A stretch of 64,000 bases of DNA from Paenibacillus sp. NAIST15-1 (GTDB lineage Bacteria; Bacillota; Bacilli; Paenibacillales; Paenibacillaceae). Position 1 is the first letter of the stretch. Each line of letters starts with the position of its first letter. Both the position numbers and the translations under genes were made by a program. The notes below the pieces were generated by a model. The model made no database searches and was not told the DNA's origin. It saw only the letters and a list, made by a program, of their open reading frames with translations. Below, in pieces: positions 35,733-43,394 of the stretch. The DNA lies in NCBI RefSeq assembly GCF_001894745.1, contig NZ_BBYF01000024.1:1-64000 (forward strand), written 5' to 3'.

Positions 35733-35978
35733 ATGAAAGGGAAGAGCGATTCAGAACAAGGGCTAACACAGCTGTATCTCAATCAGGAGCATTCGAGGGG
35801 GCCAAGCGAAGCGTCCACGGTTGAAGAGTCCCATTTAGCTAGCAAGTCATCCTTGACGGATGACTCTGCGGACACAGACGATTATGATCAGGCTGCCTCG
35901 CATTTACAGGCGGGGATGACGGATGGGACGCTGGAGACGCATCAGATGCTGCAGCGTTCGTACGGACTGTATTACTAA
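35733..35978 (+). CDS. Small acidic hypothetical protein
   Basis: An 81-aa soluble protein rich in Ser, Asp, Glu and Gln (STVEESHLASKSSLTDDSAD), probably disordered in the middle. It ends in an aromatic tail (QRSYGLYY). The ATG at 35733 has GGAGGGTGA eight bases before, a good site that favours a real gene. A terminator directly follows. I recognise no family. Confidence 0.65.
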   Translation: MKGKSDSEQGLTQLYLNQEHSRGPSEASTVEESHLASKSSLTDDSADTDDYDQAASHLQAGMTDGTLETHQMLQRSYGLYY

Positions 35979-35981
35979 TCA

Positions 35982-36018
35982 AAACCGTAATACCGCTGCG
36001 CGGTGTTGCGGTTTTTTT
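35982..36018 (+). terminator. Rho-independent terminator
   Basis: Stem AAACCGTAATACCG with CGGTGTTGCGGTTT (wobbles) around CTGCG, followed by a T-run. Confidence 0.9.
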
Positions 36019-36032
36019 CTTGTCTGAACTCT

Positions 36033-36061
36033 TGACAGCAATCGGATAGAGGAGTACACTC
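36033..36061 (+). promoter_or_regulatory. Sigma-A-type promoter of the hydrolase gene
   Basis: A perfect -35 (TTGACA, 36033-36038), a 17-bp spacer and -10 TACACT (36056-36061). Confidence 0.65.
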
Positions 36062-36158
36062 AACTTAAAACATAGTATATTAATCGGAATTATATGATAT
36101 AGACGATGCAGGGTGCACTGCACGCACCTGAGTGATGTAGAAGGCAGGGGAGTGTAAG

Positions 36159-36989
36159 ATGGAGCGACATATTGATATTCGATGGCAAGAAGAACGGTTG
36201 GCGGCGACGATTCATTATCCAGAGGAGCGAGCTCCATTTGAACGTGGTGTGAAGCGGCGCGCCCCTGTAACGATTATTTGCCACGGCTTCGTCGGCAGCC
36301 GAATTGGTGTTGACCGCTTATTCGTGAATGCAGCGCGCAGACTGGCAGGGGAAGGGCACATCGTTGTGCGCTTCGACTTTGCCGGATGCGGCGAGAGCAC
36401 GGGCGACTACGGGCATACTGGTCTAGATGACATGATAAGTCAGACGCAGTCAGTACTCGACTATGCACTCGGCTGCGGTGATGTCGACCCGCAGCGGGTA
36501 ACGCTGATCGGCCACAGCTTGGGTGGAGCGATTGCAATATTGACCGCTGTGCGCGATCAGCGCATTAAGCGGCTTGTCCTCTGGTCGCCTGTAGCCTACC
36601 CATTCAATGATATTGTGCGGATAGTCGGGCGAGAGCAGTACGATACGGCAATGACAAGAGGATCTGCCGATTACCTGGGATATTCCTTCACGCCTGCTTA
36701 CTTCAATGCGTTGGGTGTTCATCAGCCGCTGCAAGAGGCACGCAAGTTCAATGGCGATGTACTGCTCGTACACGGCACAAGTGATGATGTCATACCGGCG
36801 GATTACAGCTTCCTGTTCCAGAAGGTGTTCTGGCTGCGCAGCGACGGTCAATGTGATAAGGAAATTGTGTTCCAAGCCGATCATACGTATTCGGATGGCA
36901 CGCATCGGGAGAAGCTGTTTACCTGCACGCTTCAATGGTTAAAGCGGTGGGAGAAGCGGCAGGAAGAATGGGCGAACTGGAGTATATAG
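36159..36989 (+). CDS. Alpha/beta hydrolase (esterase-like)
   Basis: A 276-aa cytoplasmic serine hydrolase. The nucleophile elbow is GHSLGGAIA (Ser about 117), the oxyanion segment ICHGFVGSRIG, the acid DVLLVHGTSDDVIPADYS, the His in FQADHTYSDGTHREKL. The lid is short. This matches the bacterial feruloyl-esterase-like or BAAT-like cytosolic hydrolases, but the substrate is unknown. AGGGGAG lies seven bases before the ATG. It is a single-gene unit between two terminators. Confidence 0.9.
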   Translation: MERHIDIRWQEERLAATIHYPEERAPFERGVKRRAPVTIICHGFVGSRIGVDRLFVNAARRLAGEGHIVVRFDFAGCGESTGDYGHTGLDDMISQTQSVLDYALGCGDVDPQRVTLIGHSLGGAIAILTAVRDQRIKRLVLWSPVAYPFNDIVRIVGREQYDTAMTRGSADYLGYSFTPAYFNALGVHQPLQEARKFNGDVLLVHGTSDDVIPADYSFLFQKVFWLRSDGQCDKEIVFQADHTYSDGTHREKLFTCTLQWLKRWEKRQEEWANWSI

Positions 36990-37033
36990 CTTGATGATGG
37001 TGTGGGAGTGAGATAATCCAATTATGAATGTGA

Positions 37034-37075
37034 GACGAAGTGGCAGCCGGAAGGCATAGCAGCTTCGTCTTTTTT
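37034..37075 (+). terminator. Terminator after the hydrolase gene
   Basis: Stem GACGAAG with CTTCGTC around a 22-base loop that has its own pairing (GCAGCC/GGC), followed by six T residues. Confidence 0.85.
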
Positions 37076-37347
37076 GATTTGGGGTGAATACGAGCATATG
37101 CCGATCTCATGTATGTCTTTGCAGAAAAAGGAGGAAACTATACCGTATGGTGGGCACAGCATGATTGCTAGCTCATGTCTATGGCATATCCAACATTTCA
37201 ACGTGGGAAACATTGGATGGCAAGCGAAAAACAGCGTGAGAACGGTATTTTGCTGTACTTTTTATGAAAAACGGCGAAAATTGTCGAATAAGGGAGAATT
37301 TCCGGTGGTGAATAGGGCTAAAGTTTCGACATTTGCTCACGTTTGAT

Positions 37348-37388
37348 TTACGATTTCTTTACAAAACCACCGTATCCTATGATAAGAT
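37348..37388 (+). promoter_or_regulatory. Promoter of the DUF47-pit operon with possible PhoP boxes
   Basis: TTTACG (37348-37353) and TTTACA (37359-37364) are hexamers in direct repeat with an 11-bp period, like PhoP-binding TT[AT]ACA repeats of Bacillus. The second could also act as the -35, with TAAGAT (37383-37388) as -10 after 18 bases. Only two hexamers are visible, so Pho control is an inference. Confidence 0.4.
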
Positions 37389-37446
37389 ATGTAAGGTTTA
37401 GAAGATTACATCACATGCAATTTTTGTTGCAAAGGAGATCTCGGGA

Positions 37447-38058
37447 ATGTTCAAGAAAAGGGACGTGTTTTTCGAAACGCTGCAAAACATGGCGGATACG
37501 CTCGTTCTAGCGGCAGAAACGTTCGCACAAGGCGTAGAAGATTTGACGGATGTCTTGGCGTTTACGAAGGAAATGAAGGATCTGGAAAGCAAATGTGACG
37601 TCTATGTACATACGATCTTGACAGAGCTTAATAAAACATTCATTACGCCGATTGAGCGCGAGGATATTATGGCGCTTACGACTGCACTCGACGATGTTCT
37701 TGATGGGATGGAGGCCAGCGCTTCGCGTTTCGACATGTACCAAATGATTGAACATGATGAAATCGTCGTATTGTTCGCCGATGTTATCAAGCGCAGTGCA
37801 TATGAAATACAGAAGGCAATCAAACTGTTGTCACAGAAAAAACTGCTTGCTATCCGCGAGCATAACATACGTGTCAATGAGCTGGAAAATTCCGCAGACG
37901 ACATTTACCGCCGTGGGGTTCGTGCCTTGTTCGCAGAAGTAAAGGATCCAATCGAATTGATCAAACGCAAAGACGTATACGAGCGTCTTGAACAGACGAC
38001 CGACAGCTGTGAGGATGTGGCGAAGCAGCTTGAAACGATCGTCATGCGAAATTCCTAA
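37447..38058 (+). CDS. DUF47 family (PhoU-like) protein
   Basis: A 203-aa cytoplasmic all-helical protein. FKKRDVFFETLQNMADTL and LESKCDVYVHTILTELNKTF, FITPIEREDIMALTTALDDVLDGMEA and RVNELENSADDIYR are the usual landmarks of DUF47 proteins (Bacillus YkaA type), with the E-x3-D metal-binding motifs of PhoU. These proteins are found beside Pit transporters and are thought to tune phosphate uptake. The pit gene follows after 98 bases. AAGGAGAT lies about seven bases before the ATG. Confidence 0.92.
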   Translation: MFKKRDVFFETLQNMADTLVLAAETFAQGVEDLTDVLAFTKEMKDLESKCDVYVHTILTELNKTFITPIEREDIMALTTALDDVLDGMEASASRFDMYQMIEHDEIVVLFADVIKRSAYEIQKAIKLLSQKKLLAIREHNIRVNELENSADDIYRRGVRALFAEVKDPIELIKRKDVYERLEQTTDSCEDVAKQLETIVMRNS

Positions 38059-38112
38059 TATCTGTCGTAACACATAAGATAAGCCAGCCCTAGTGTACGA
38101 AGGAGGTAGGGA

Positions 38113-38157
38113 TTGCGCGGACGGATGATAATTAGTGCTGTGCAATCACATAGATAA
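38113..38157 (+). CDS. 14-codon leader peptide coupled to pit
   Basis: A tiny ORF begins at TTG 38113 behind the best Shine-Dalgarno sequence in the neighbourhood (AAGGAGGTAGGGA, 38100-38112). It codes for MRGRMIISAVQSHR and stops with TAA at 38155-38157. The last A of the stop is the first base of the pit ATG (TAATG). The pit start itself has no ribosome site, so it would depend on ribosomes that finish this leader. Not in any gene list I know. Confidence 0.55.
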   Translation: MRGRMIISAVQSHR

Positions 38158-39161
38158 TGAACATGGATATTACGATGATTATCGTGGGCGTCGTTATTTT
38201 CTTGGCGCTTGCCTTTGACTTTATTAACGGCTTCCACGATACGGCGAATGCGATCGCCACGTCGGTGTCAACGAGGGCGCTTCCGCCGCGTGTTGCCATT
38301 TTGATGGCCGCTGTGATGAACTTTGCCGGGGCGCTGACCTTTACAGGGGTTGCCAAGACGATAGGAGGCAGTATTGCTGATCCAGCGAAGCTGGAGAATG
38401 GTCTTGAAATCGTCATGGCGACGCTGATCGCGGCCATAATCTGGAACTTGGTTACTTGGTGGTTCGGGATTCCGTCATCTTCCTCGCATGCGCTTATTGG
38501 CGCGTTGGCAGGGGCAGTATTCATCGGCGCCGGATCAGATTATTTGAACATGGGCGGATTTAAAAACATCGTTCTCGGTCTTATTATTTCGCCAATTATT
38601 GCTTTCGCTGTCGGTTACGTTGTGATGACAATCTTGAAATGGATATTTGGGAATCATAGTCCACATACCGTTAATAAAGGGTTCCGAACCTGTCAAATTA
38701 TTACGGCTGCTCTGCAATCATTCACACATGGTACGAATGACGCGCAGAAGGCAATGGGGATTATTACATTCGCACTCGTCACTGCACAACTGCAGACCGA
38801 AATGGAGGTACAGCTGTGGGTTAAGATTGCTGCTGCAACAGCGATGGCACTCGGTACTTCGATTGGCGGCTGGAAGATCATTAAAACGATGGGAACTAAA
38901 ATTTTCAAAATTGAACCGATTAACGGCTTTGCCGCAGACTTGTCTGCAGCCTCGGTTATTATGTCGGCAACGCTGACGCATTTGCCTATTAGCACTACGC
39001 ATGCTATTACCTCCGCGATCTTGGGGGTAGGCTCCGCCAAGCGTTTCTCGGCGGTGAAGTGGGGCGTAGCAGGTCGTATTGTAGTGACTTGGTTCATTAC
39101 GATTCCGATTTGCGCGGTACTTGCGATGATTATTTTCAAGTTCATCGATCTATTCTTTTAA
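38157..39161 (+). CDS. pit: Low-affinity inorganic phosphate transporter (Pit family)
   Basis: A 334-aa membrane carrier that takes up phosphate with a cation, probably as a metal-phosphate complex. The two inverted family signatures are clear: FDFINGFHDTANAIATSVST (residues about 21-40) and FTHGTNDAQKAMGIITFAL (about 185-205), plus GIPSSSSHALIGALAGA and LPISTTHAITSAILGVG. About ten helices. Length is normal for the short bacterial forms. No Shine-Dalgarno lies before the ATG at 38157; see the leader ORF. A terminator follows. Confidence 0.94.
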   Translation: MNMDITMIIVGVVIFLALAFDFINGFHDTANAIATSVSTRALPPRVAILMAAVMNFAGALTFTGVAKTIGGSIADPAKLENGLEIVMATLIAAIIWNLVTWWFGIPSSSSHALIGALAGAVFIGAGSDYLNMGGFKNIVLGLIISPIIAFAVGYVVMTILKWIFGNHSPHTVNKGFRTCQIITAALQSFTHGTNDAQKAMGIITFALVTAQLQTEMEVQLWVKIAAATAMALGTSIGGWKIIKTMGTKIFKIEPINGFAADLSAASVIMSATLTHLPISTTHAITSAILGVGSAKRFSAVKWGVAGRIVVTWFITIPICAVLAMIIFKFIDLFF

Positions 39162-39167
39162 ATAGAA

Positions 39168-39218
39168 GCACACAGAGCCGGCTCTCTCTATGGAGGAGTC
39201 GGCTCTTTTGCTGTGTGT
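39168..39218. terminator. Bidirectional terminator between pit and the minus-strand gene
   Basis: Stem AGAGCCG with CGGCTCT, extended by an outer pairing CACACAG/CTGTGTG, with TTTT inside the outer arm. It lies between convergent genes. Confidence 0.8.
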
Positions 39219-39220
39219 AA

Positions 39221-39760
39221 TTACCGGCGATGCGTCTTGGAGGTGCGACGGCGCTGCTTACTTGGAATCGGCGATTTCCCTTTTCCTGTTGTACGCTTGC
39301 GGCGGCGCCTCCGCGGATTTTTCGTCCAATGATCATCTTCGTCACCGTCTTCTCCGTCTTTCTTTTTGCCTGGAAGGAGTGTGCCCATGAGCAGCTTGGC
39401 GACGGGAGCAATCTGGGATACGCTGTTCATCACTTTCTGCACCTTGCCCATCGTCTCGACGATGCCTTCAATTCCGCCCATGCGATCAATGACTTGCTTG
39501 ATGTCACCGATCGAGAAGCCGCTTTTCTTGGCAGTGGTCTCCTCAACAACCGTAGCAATTGGCGATTCGGCTGCTTGGGTAAATGGAACGATGGCTGTAG
39601 TTTCTAGCGGTGGCGGGGGAGTGAATGATGGCAAGAAGGGCGCAGGTTCAGGGCTGAAGCTGCGGATATGCGCCTTGTTTTCCTTTTGCTTGGGAAGACT
39701 GGGGACGGTCATCAGCTGCGACGGTAAAGGAGCCCTCTCATATTGGCGAGGGTTGTTCAT
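39221..39760 (-). CDS. Hypothetical protein with a basic Arg/Lys-rich tail
   Basis: A 179-aa protein in three parts: a Pro-rich, probably disordered start (SFSPEPAPFLPSFTPPPPLE), a helical core at about 88-135 (GFSIGDIKQVIDRMGGIEGI, then VQKVMNSVSQIAPVAKLLMG) and a strongly basic tail (NPRRRRRKRTTGKGK, SKQRRRTSKTHRR). The core recalls the YqfQ/VrrA-type spore proteins of Bacillus, but the match is weak. The tail could bind nucleic acid or the cell surface. I use the ATG at 39760, with AAAGG nine bases before, not the longer frame from 39844. Confidence 0.7.
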   Translation of the reverse strand: MNNPRQYERAPLPSQLMTVPSLPKQKENKAHIRSFSPEPAPFLPSFTPPPPLETTAIVPFTQAAESPIATVVEETTAKKSGFSIGDIKQVIDRMGGIEGIVETMGKVQKVMNSVSQIAPVAKLLMGTLLPGKKKDGEDGDEDDHWTKNPRRRRRKRTTGKGKSPIPSKQRRRTSKTHRR

Positions 39761-40040
39761 CTCATCACGACCTTTTTGTATAAGTATGGCAGGTTTGCAT
39801 AGTCTAAACGTACTCCAATCAACATTCTCTAGTGCTTTCTGCATTGGTATGGGATAATATACTGTATGTGATAGGCGAACAACTCGAGTGGACGATCGCC
39901 CGTAGACGGACGCCCAATCTTTTATGGAAGCGCTCTATTTTTACAGTAATTCACTAACGCATGACAACTGTAATGCTTGAAAAGGTATGTCAAAGGAAGT
40001 ACAATGAGGGTAACAAGCATTGATGTAGGGGTGGATAAGG

Positions 40041-40331
40041 TTGCAATTGAAAAAATTGAACGATAAGTCAGTCGACCAGCTGTTTGAGGCGGTTATGACG
40101 CTGAAATCAGTGGAAGAGTGTTATATTTTCTTTGATGATCTGTGCACGGTAAATGAGATTCAATCCTTATCCCAGCGGTTGGAGGTTGCTCGCATGTTGG
40201 GCAAGGGCTGTACGTACAATCAGATTGAAGCGGAGACCGGAGCAAGTACAGCCACGATTTCCCGCGTGAAGCGTTGTTTGAACTACGGCAATGATGGTTA
40301 TAAAATGGCATTAGAACGTTTAGGTAAATAA
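40041..40331 (+). CDS. YerC/TrpR-like DNA-binding protein
   Basis: A 96-aa protein of the YerC/YecD family with the TrpR fold. The helix-turn-helix is in RLEVARMLGKGCTYNQIEAE and TGASTATISRVKRCLNYG. No Trp pathway is nearby, and the family does not sense tryptophan as far as known. TTG start with AGGGGTGG six bases before. The CbiX gene starts 4 bases after its stop, so the two are co-transcribed. Confidence 0.9.
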   Translation: MQLKKLNDKSVDQLFEAVMTLKSVEECYIFFDDLCTVNEIQSLSQRLEVARMLGKGCTYNQIEAETGASTATISRVKRCLNYGNDGYKMALERLGK

Positions 40332-40335
40332 TCAG

Positions 40336-41439
40336 ATGAAGCCGGGACTGCTTATCATCAGCCACGGTTCAAGAGATGAATCCTGGGTTACACTGGTAGA
40401 GGAAGCCATCGCACAGACGGATTGGCCTGATGGGGTTGCTGTCGTCTCCTCTTACTTGGAATGTGTACCGGAACAAGATATACAATACGGCATTAATACA
40501 TTGGAAGCGCAAGGGGTGAACCATATTGGGGTCATCCCCTTGTTCGTGTCTGCGGGTAGTACGCATGCCGATGAGATAGCATATGCGCTTGGCGCTAAGC
40601 CTGCTCCGCTCTGTGAGACAGACCTGGAGCCATTCCGAGTGCAAGCTCGCGTCTATTATGGCCGTCCGCTTGACGGAGGGAATGTCGTTCCGTTGCAAGC
40701 GTGTGCGTCATCTATGCTAGGAGAAGGAATTGAAGAGAACGGGCAAGCTGTCGAATCTTCCTTCTCTGCTCATGTTGAGCAAAGTGGAGATGGGAGTGAA
40801 AGTAGCTCTTACTTAGGATTGTCGGCACAGTCTGATCGAAGCTGTTCGATTGCGGATGTGGACAGTCAGGAGGATGTTCTCATTCAGATGGTGGAGGAGC
40901 GGCTGCGTGGACTCGGGGTACGACCAGACTCGGATGCAGTGCTGCTCGTTGCGCACGGCAGTCGATACGAGCCTTTTGCTTCGCGTTGGCATGAGAGCTT
41001 ACGGCGACTGGAGCGGAAGCTTGTGCTGCGTGGCACGTGTGCAGGAGCCTCACATGCCTTGCTCTGCTATGAAGATATTGCGGAAGCGGTGAGCCGTTTA
41101 CAGAGCGTATTGACGCTCGGTCAAGATGAAATCGTCTGGAGCGGCAGGGCGGAACAATTGACTGTTCCCCTAGACTCGTTCGGCGGTATGGATGTCTTCG
41201 ATGGTCATGATGGTGGAGGGCACTCGTGCGGAGAACAGACTGTTGAACGTCGTGTTGCCGTCGTTCCTGTGTTCCTCAGTCGAGGTTATTTCACTTCTCA
41301 TGTGATTCCGCAGCGGCTTGGTGATGTGTCTGCCATGTATGATGGCGAAGCTCTGCTGCCGCACTCCGCCTTGAATAGATGGCTGCAGCAGGAAGCGGTT
41401 CGTTTACTGGCTATGATGAAGGGGTATGTATCTCAATAG
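40336..41439 (+). CDS. CbiX-family sirohydrochlorin chelatase with two inserts
   Basis: A two-domain chelatase of 367 aa. Domain 1 has LLIISHGSRDESW and IGVIPLFVSAGSTHADEI; domain 2 has VLLVAHGSRYEPF and VAVVPVFLSRGYFTSHVIP. The His of each HGS and the later His are the metal-inserting residues in the family (sirohaem or cobalamin route). Two stretches look inserted: residues about 112-178, Ser/Gly/Glu/Gln-rich (ESSFSAHVEQSGDGSESSSY), between the domains; and about 268-303, His/Gly/Asp-rich (MDVFDGHDGGGHS). Family members of this layout are usually about 260-300 aa. The gene follows the YerC-like regulator by 4 bases. Confidence 0.85.
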   Translation: MKPGLLIISHGSRDESWVTLVEEAIAQTDWPDGVAVVSSYLECVPEQDIQYGINTLEAQGVNHIGVIPLFVSAGSTHADEIAYALGAKPAPLCETDLEPFRVQARVYYGRPLDGGNVVPLQACASSMLGEGIEENGQAVESSFSAHVEQSGDGSESSSYLGLSAQSDRSCSIADVDSQEDVLIQMVEERLRGLGVRPDSDAVLLVAHGSRYEPFASRWHESLRRLERKLVLRGTCAGASHALLCYEDIAEAVSRLQSVLTLGQDEIVWSGRAEQLTVPLDSFGGMDVFDGHDGGGHSCGEQTVERRVAVVPVFLSRGYFTSHVIPQRLGDVSAMYDGEALLPHSALNRWLQQEAVRLLAMMKGYVSQ

Positions 41440-41883
41440 TTGGTGCCGGGATTGGGATCGTTTGAAAGTCTGTTGACGGAAGTTGCTAGGGCGATTATCC
41501 CGTCAGTTTCGAACATTTTGAGGAACGATTGTGTTATCATGAGAAGAATAGATTGTATGATGTGACGATGCAGATGGAATTGCGTGAGAATGCAGAAAGA
41601 ATGCCACGATGCATCTTGATACATAAGAATATATGTTGGTGGTTCGGAGTTTTTATAACTGTCCGCAGGGCTGCTGTGAAGTTAGGATGTCTCCAACAAG
41701 GCATGATGTGGATATGAAGAAGCTTACTATGGTAGTATGGTTCATAACACAGGTTGTTTTGCTGTTCGAGGCAAAGTGACTAGAACTGGACGATATGGCG
41801 AAATGTTGCTGGCAGCTAAGCCTTCGCGAAGAAGGTTGTGAAATCGGTTGAACGTGAATAGATTGTAAATGGGTGAAACATTC
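41440..41883 (+). other. Intergenic region upstream of the lipid kinase gene
   Basis: No credible ORF or terminator. A 62-codon ORF at 41529-41717 has no ribosome site and poor composition. The ribosome site GGGTGA for the next gene is at 41871-41876. Confidence 0.45.
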
Positions 41884-42786
41884 ATGGTAAAGAGAGCTAG
41901 GCTTATTTATAATCCGACATCTGGCCGGGAGGAAGGCAGGAAGCGGCTGGCGGATATATTGCATATGCTGGATGCTGCTGGCATCGAGACGACGACGCAT
42001 GCGACGGAAGGCGAAGGAGATGCAACGGCTAGTGCGGCAGAAGCAATTGATAACGGATATGATATGATTATCGCAGCTGGTGGCGATGGTACGCTCAATG
42101 AGGTCATTAATGGGATGGCGGACAAGCCGGAACGGCCTCCACTTGGCATTATTCCGCTTGGGACGACGAATGACTTCGCACGGGCCTTGGGTATTCCTCG
42201 CAATTGGGAGGATGCTTGCTCAATTATTACGCGTCAGACAACTCGGGTTATTGACCTTGGGCAGTCGAATGAGAAGTACTTCATTAATATTGCAGGCGGC
42301 GGTTCCTTGACGGAATTGACGTATGAGGTGCCAAGCAAGCTGAAGACGATTATCGGGCAGCTCGCTTATTATATGAAGGGCCTTGAGAAGATGACTCGCC
42401 TGCGTCCGACGGAGCTGCGTATTGAGCTGGAAGGCCACGGCGTCTATCATGAGGAATTCATGCTGTTCTTGATTACGAATACGAACTCGGTTGGCGGCTT
42501 CGAGAAGCTGGCGCCTGAGGCGCGAATTGATGACGGCTTATTCGATGTCATTATGCTGAAACGCTGCAATCTTGTGGAGTTCGTTCGGGTAGCTAGTATG
42601 GCTCTTCGGGGAGAGCATATTAATGATCCGCTCGTCATTCACAAGCAGACGAATCGAGTTACGGTTACATCGCCGGATGCAGTTCAGCTTAATCTAGACG
42701 GAGAATTCGGCGGTCTATTGCCAGCGACGTTCAGGGTGCTGCCTTCTCATTTGCGTATTTTCGCAGATGATCCAGAGGCTTTGTAA
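41884..42786 (+). CDS. dagK: Diacylglycerol kinase-like lipid kinase (DagK/DgkB family)
   Basis: A 300-aa soluble lipid kinase. The nucleotide loop is IIAAGGDGTLNEVINGM (GGDGT), preceded by ARLIYNPTSGREEGRK and followed by LGIIPLGTTNDFARALGIPR; a later ARIDDGLFDVIMLK and QLNLDGEFGG are standard. In Gram-positives DgkB recycles diacylglycerol formed in lipoteichoic acid synthesis. I start at ATG 41884, which has GGTGA seven bases before. The distal neighbour is rlmD, as in many Bacillales (dgkB with yerQ/rlmCD). Confidence 0.93.
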   Translation: MVKRARLIYNPTSGREEGRKRLADILHMLDAAGIETTTHATEGEGDATASAAEAIDNGYDMIIAAGGDGTLNEVINGMADKPERPPLGIIPLGTTNDFARALGIPRNWEDACSIITRQTTRVIDLGQSNEKYFINIAGGGSLTELTYEVPSKLKTIIGQLAYYMKGLEKMTRLRPTELRIELEGHGVYHEEFMLFLITNTNSVGGFEKLAPEARIDDGLFDVIMLKRCNLVEFVRVASMALRGEHINDPLVIHKQTNRVTVTSPDAVQLNLDGEFGGLLPATFRVLPSHLRIFADDPEAL

Positions 42787-42868
42787 GCTGGGTAGATGTG
42801 CTTATGTACCGAGCTGTTATGGCGATGGAGAATAGAATGATATCGTTCCACGATCGGATGGTGGACGT

Positions 42869-42914
42869 TCGGCTTGACTAGCTGCTGTAGAGGGCACGGG
42901 TCAAGCCGTTTTAT
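42869..42914 (+). terminator. Terminator after the lipid kinase gene
   Basis: Stem CGGCTTGA with TCAAGCCG around a 23-base loop with some inner pairing, followed by TTTTATT. Confidence 0.75.
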
Positions 42915-42951
42915 TGTTGTTGACGTGGTGAGGGGAACAGCGATAATTAGG

Positions 42952-42996
42952 GGCAGAAGGCAGAAGGCAGAAGGCAGAAGGCAGAAGGCAGAAGGC
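42952..42996. repeat. 7-bp microsatellite (GGCAGAA)
   Basis: Six perfect units of GGCAGAA (42952-42993) and a partial seventh. Perfect identity suggests recent slippage. Confidence 0.95.
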
Positions 42997-43394
42997 TAAA
43001 CTGAAATGCAGATAAGATAAATGTATAATGCTAAAATGCTGTTTGATCGGATAATGGGATTCTTTGTCGTTAGGAAAAAGGTAATTAGAGCTTGTGCAGG
43101 CGTGAAGGCGCCGGGTCTTCTTGTTGGCGGGTGGATTATGGTATGATGATGCCATGCTCAACATGCGGAACAGCTGGATACCATGAGGATGACGTTTTCG
43201 AGGCTACGTATGGATGCAGAGTCGAGCGTAGTTATTTGTATATTTTCGGGCTATTATCGATTTTTGAGAAAGATATCGTGTACTGTATCTTTGGGTTTCC
43301 GGCAGAAGAGTGAGTATGAACATGAGCTAGACAAGCAATGCGAGAGCATTCAAAATAGATGGATTCGTTAACACATAAATAGGAGGGCATCAGG

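Larger units (their letters stand above)
36990..37446 (+). other. Intergenic region upstream of the DUF47-pit operon
   Basis: Holds a terminator at 37034-37075 and a promoter with possible PhoP boxes at 37348-37388. The 90-codon ORF at 37074-37346 has atypical composition and starts inside the terminator; I reject it. Confidence 0.55.
42787..43394 (+). other. Intergenic region between lipid kinase and rlmD
   Basis: Contains a terminator (42869-42914), a 7-bp tandem repeat (42952-42996), and an AT-rich stretch. Overlapping ORFs of 62-73 codons at 43092-43371 have no ribosome site and no family. GGAGGG at 43382-43387 serves rlmD. Confidence 0.55.

Noticed and set aside
37074-37346. 90-codon ORF after the hydrolase gene
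   Set aside because: It starts in the terminator, lacks a ribosome site and has random composition.
39230-39857. Plus-strand ORFs of 125 and 163 codons opposite the basic-tailed protein
   Set aside because: The minus-strand reading has a coherent Pro-rich, helical and basic layout and a ribosome site; the plus-strand frames do not.
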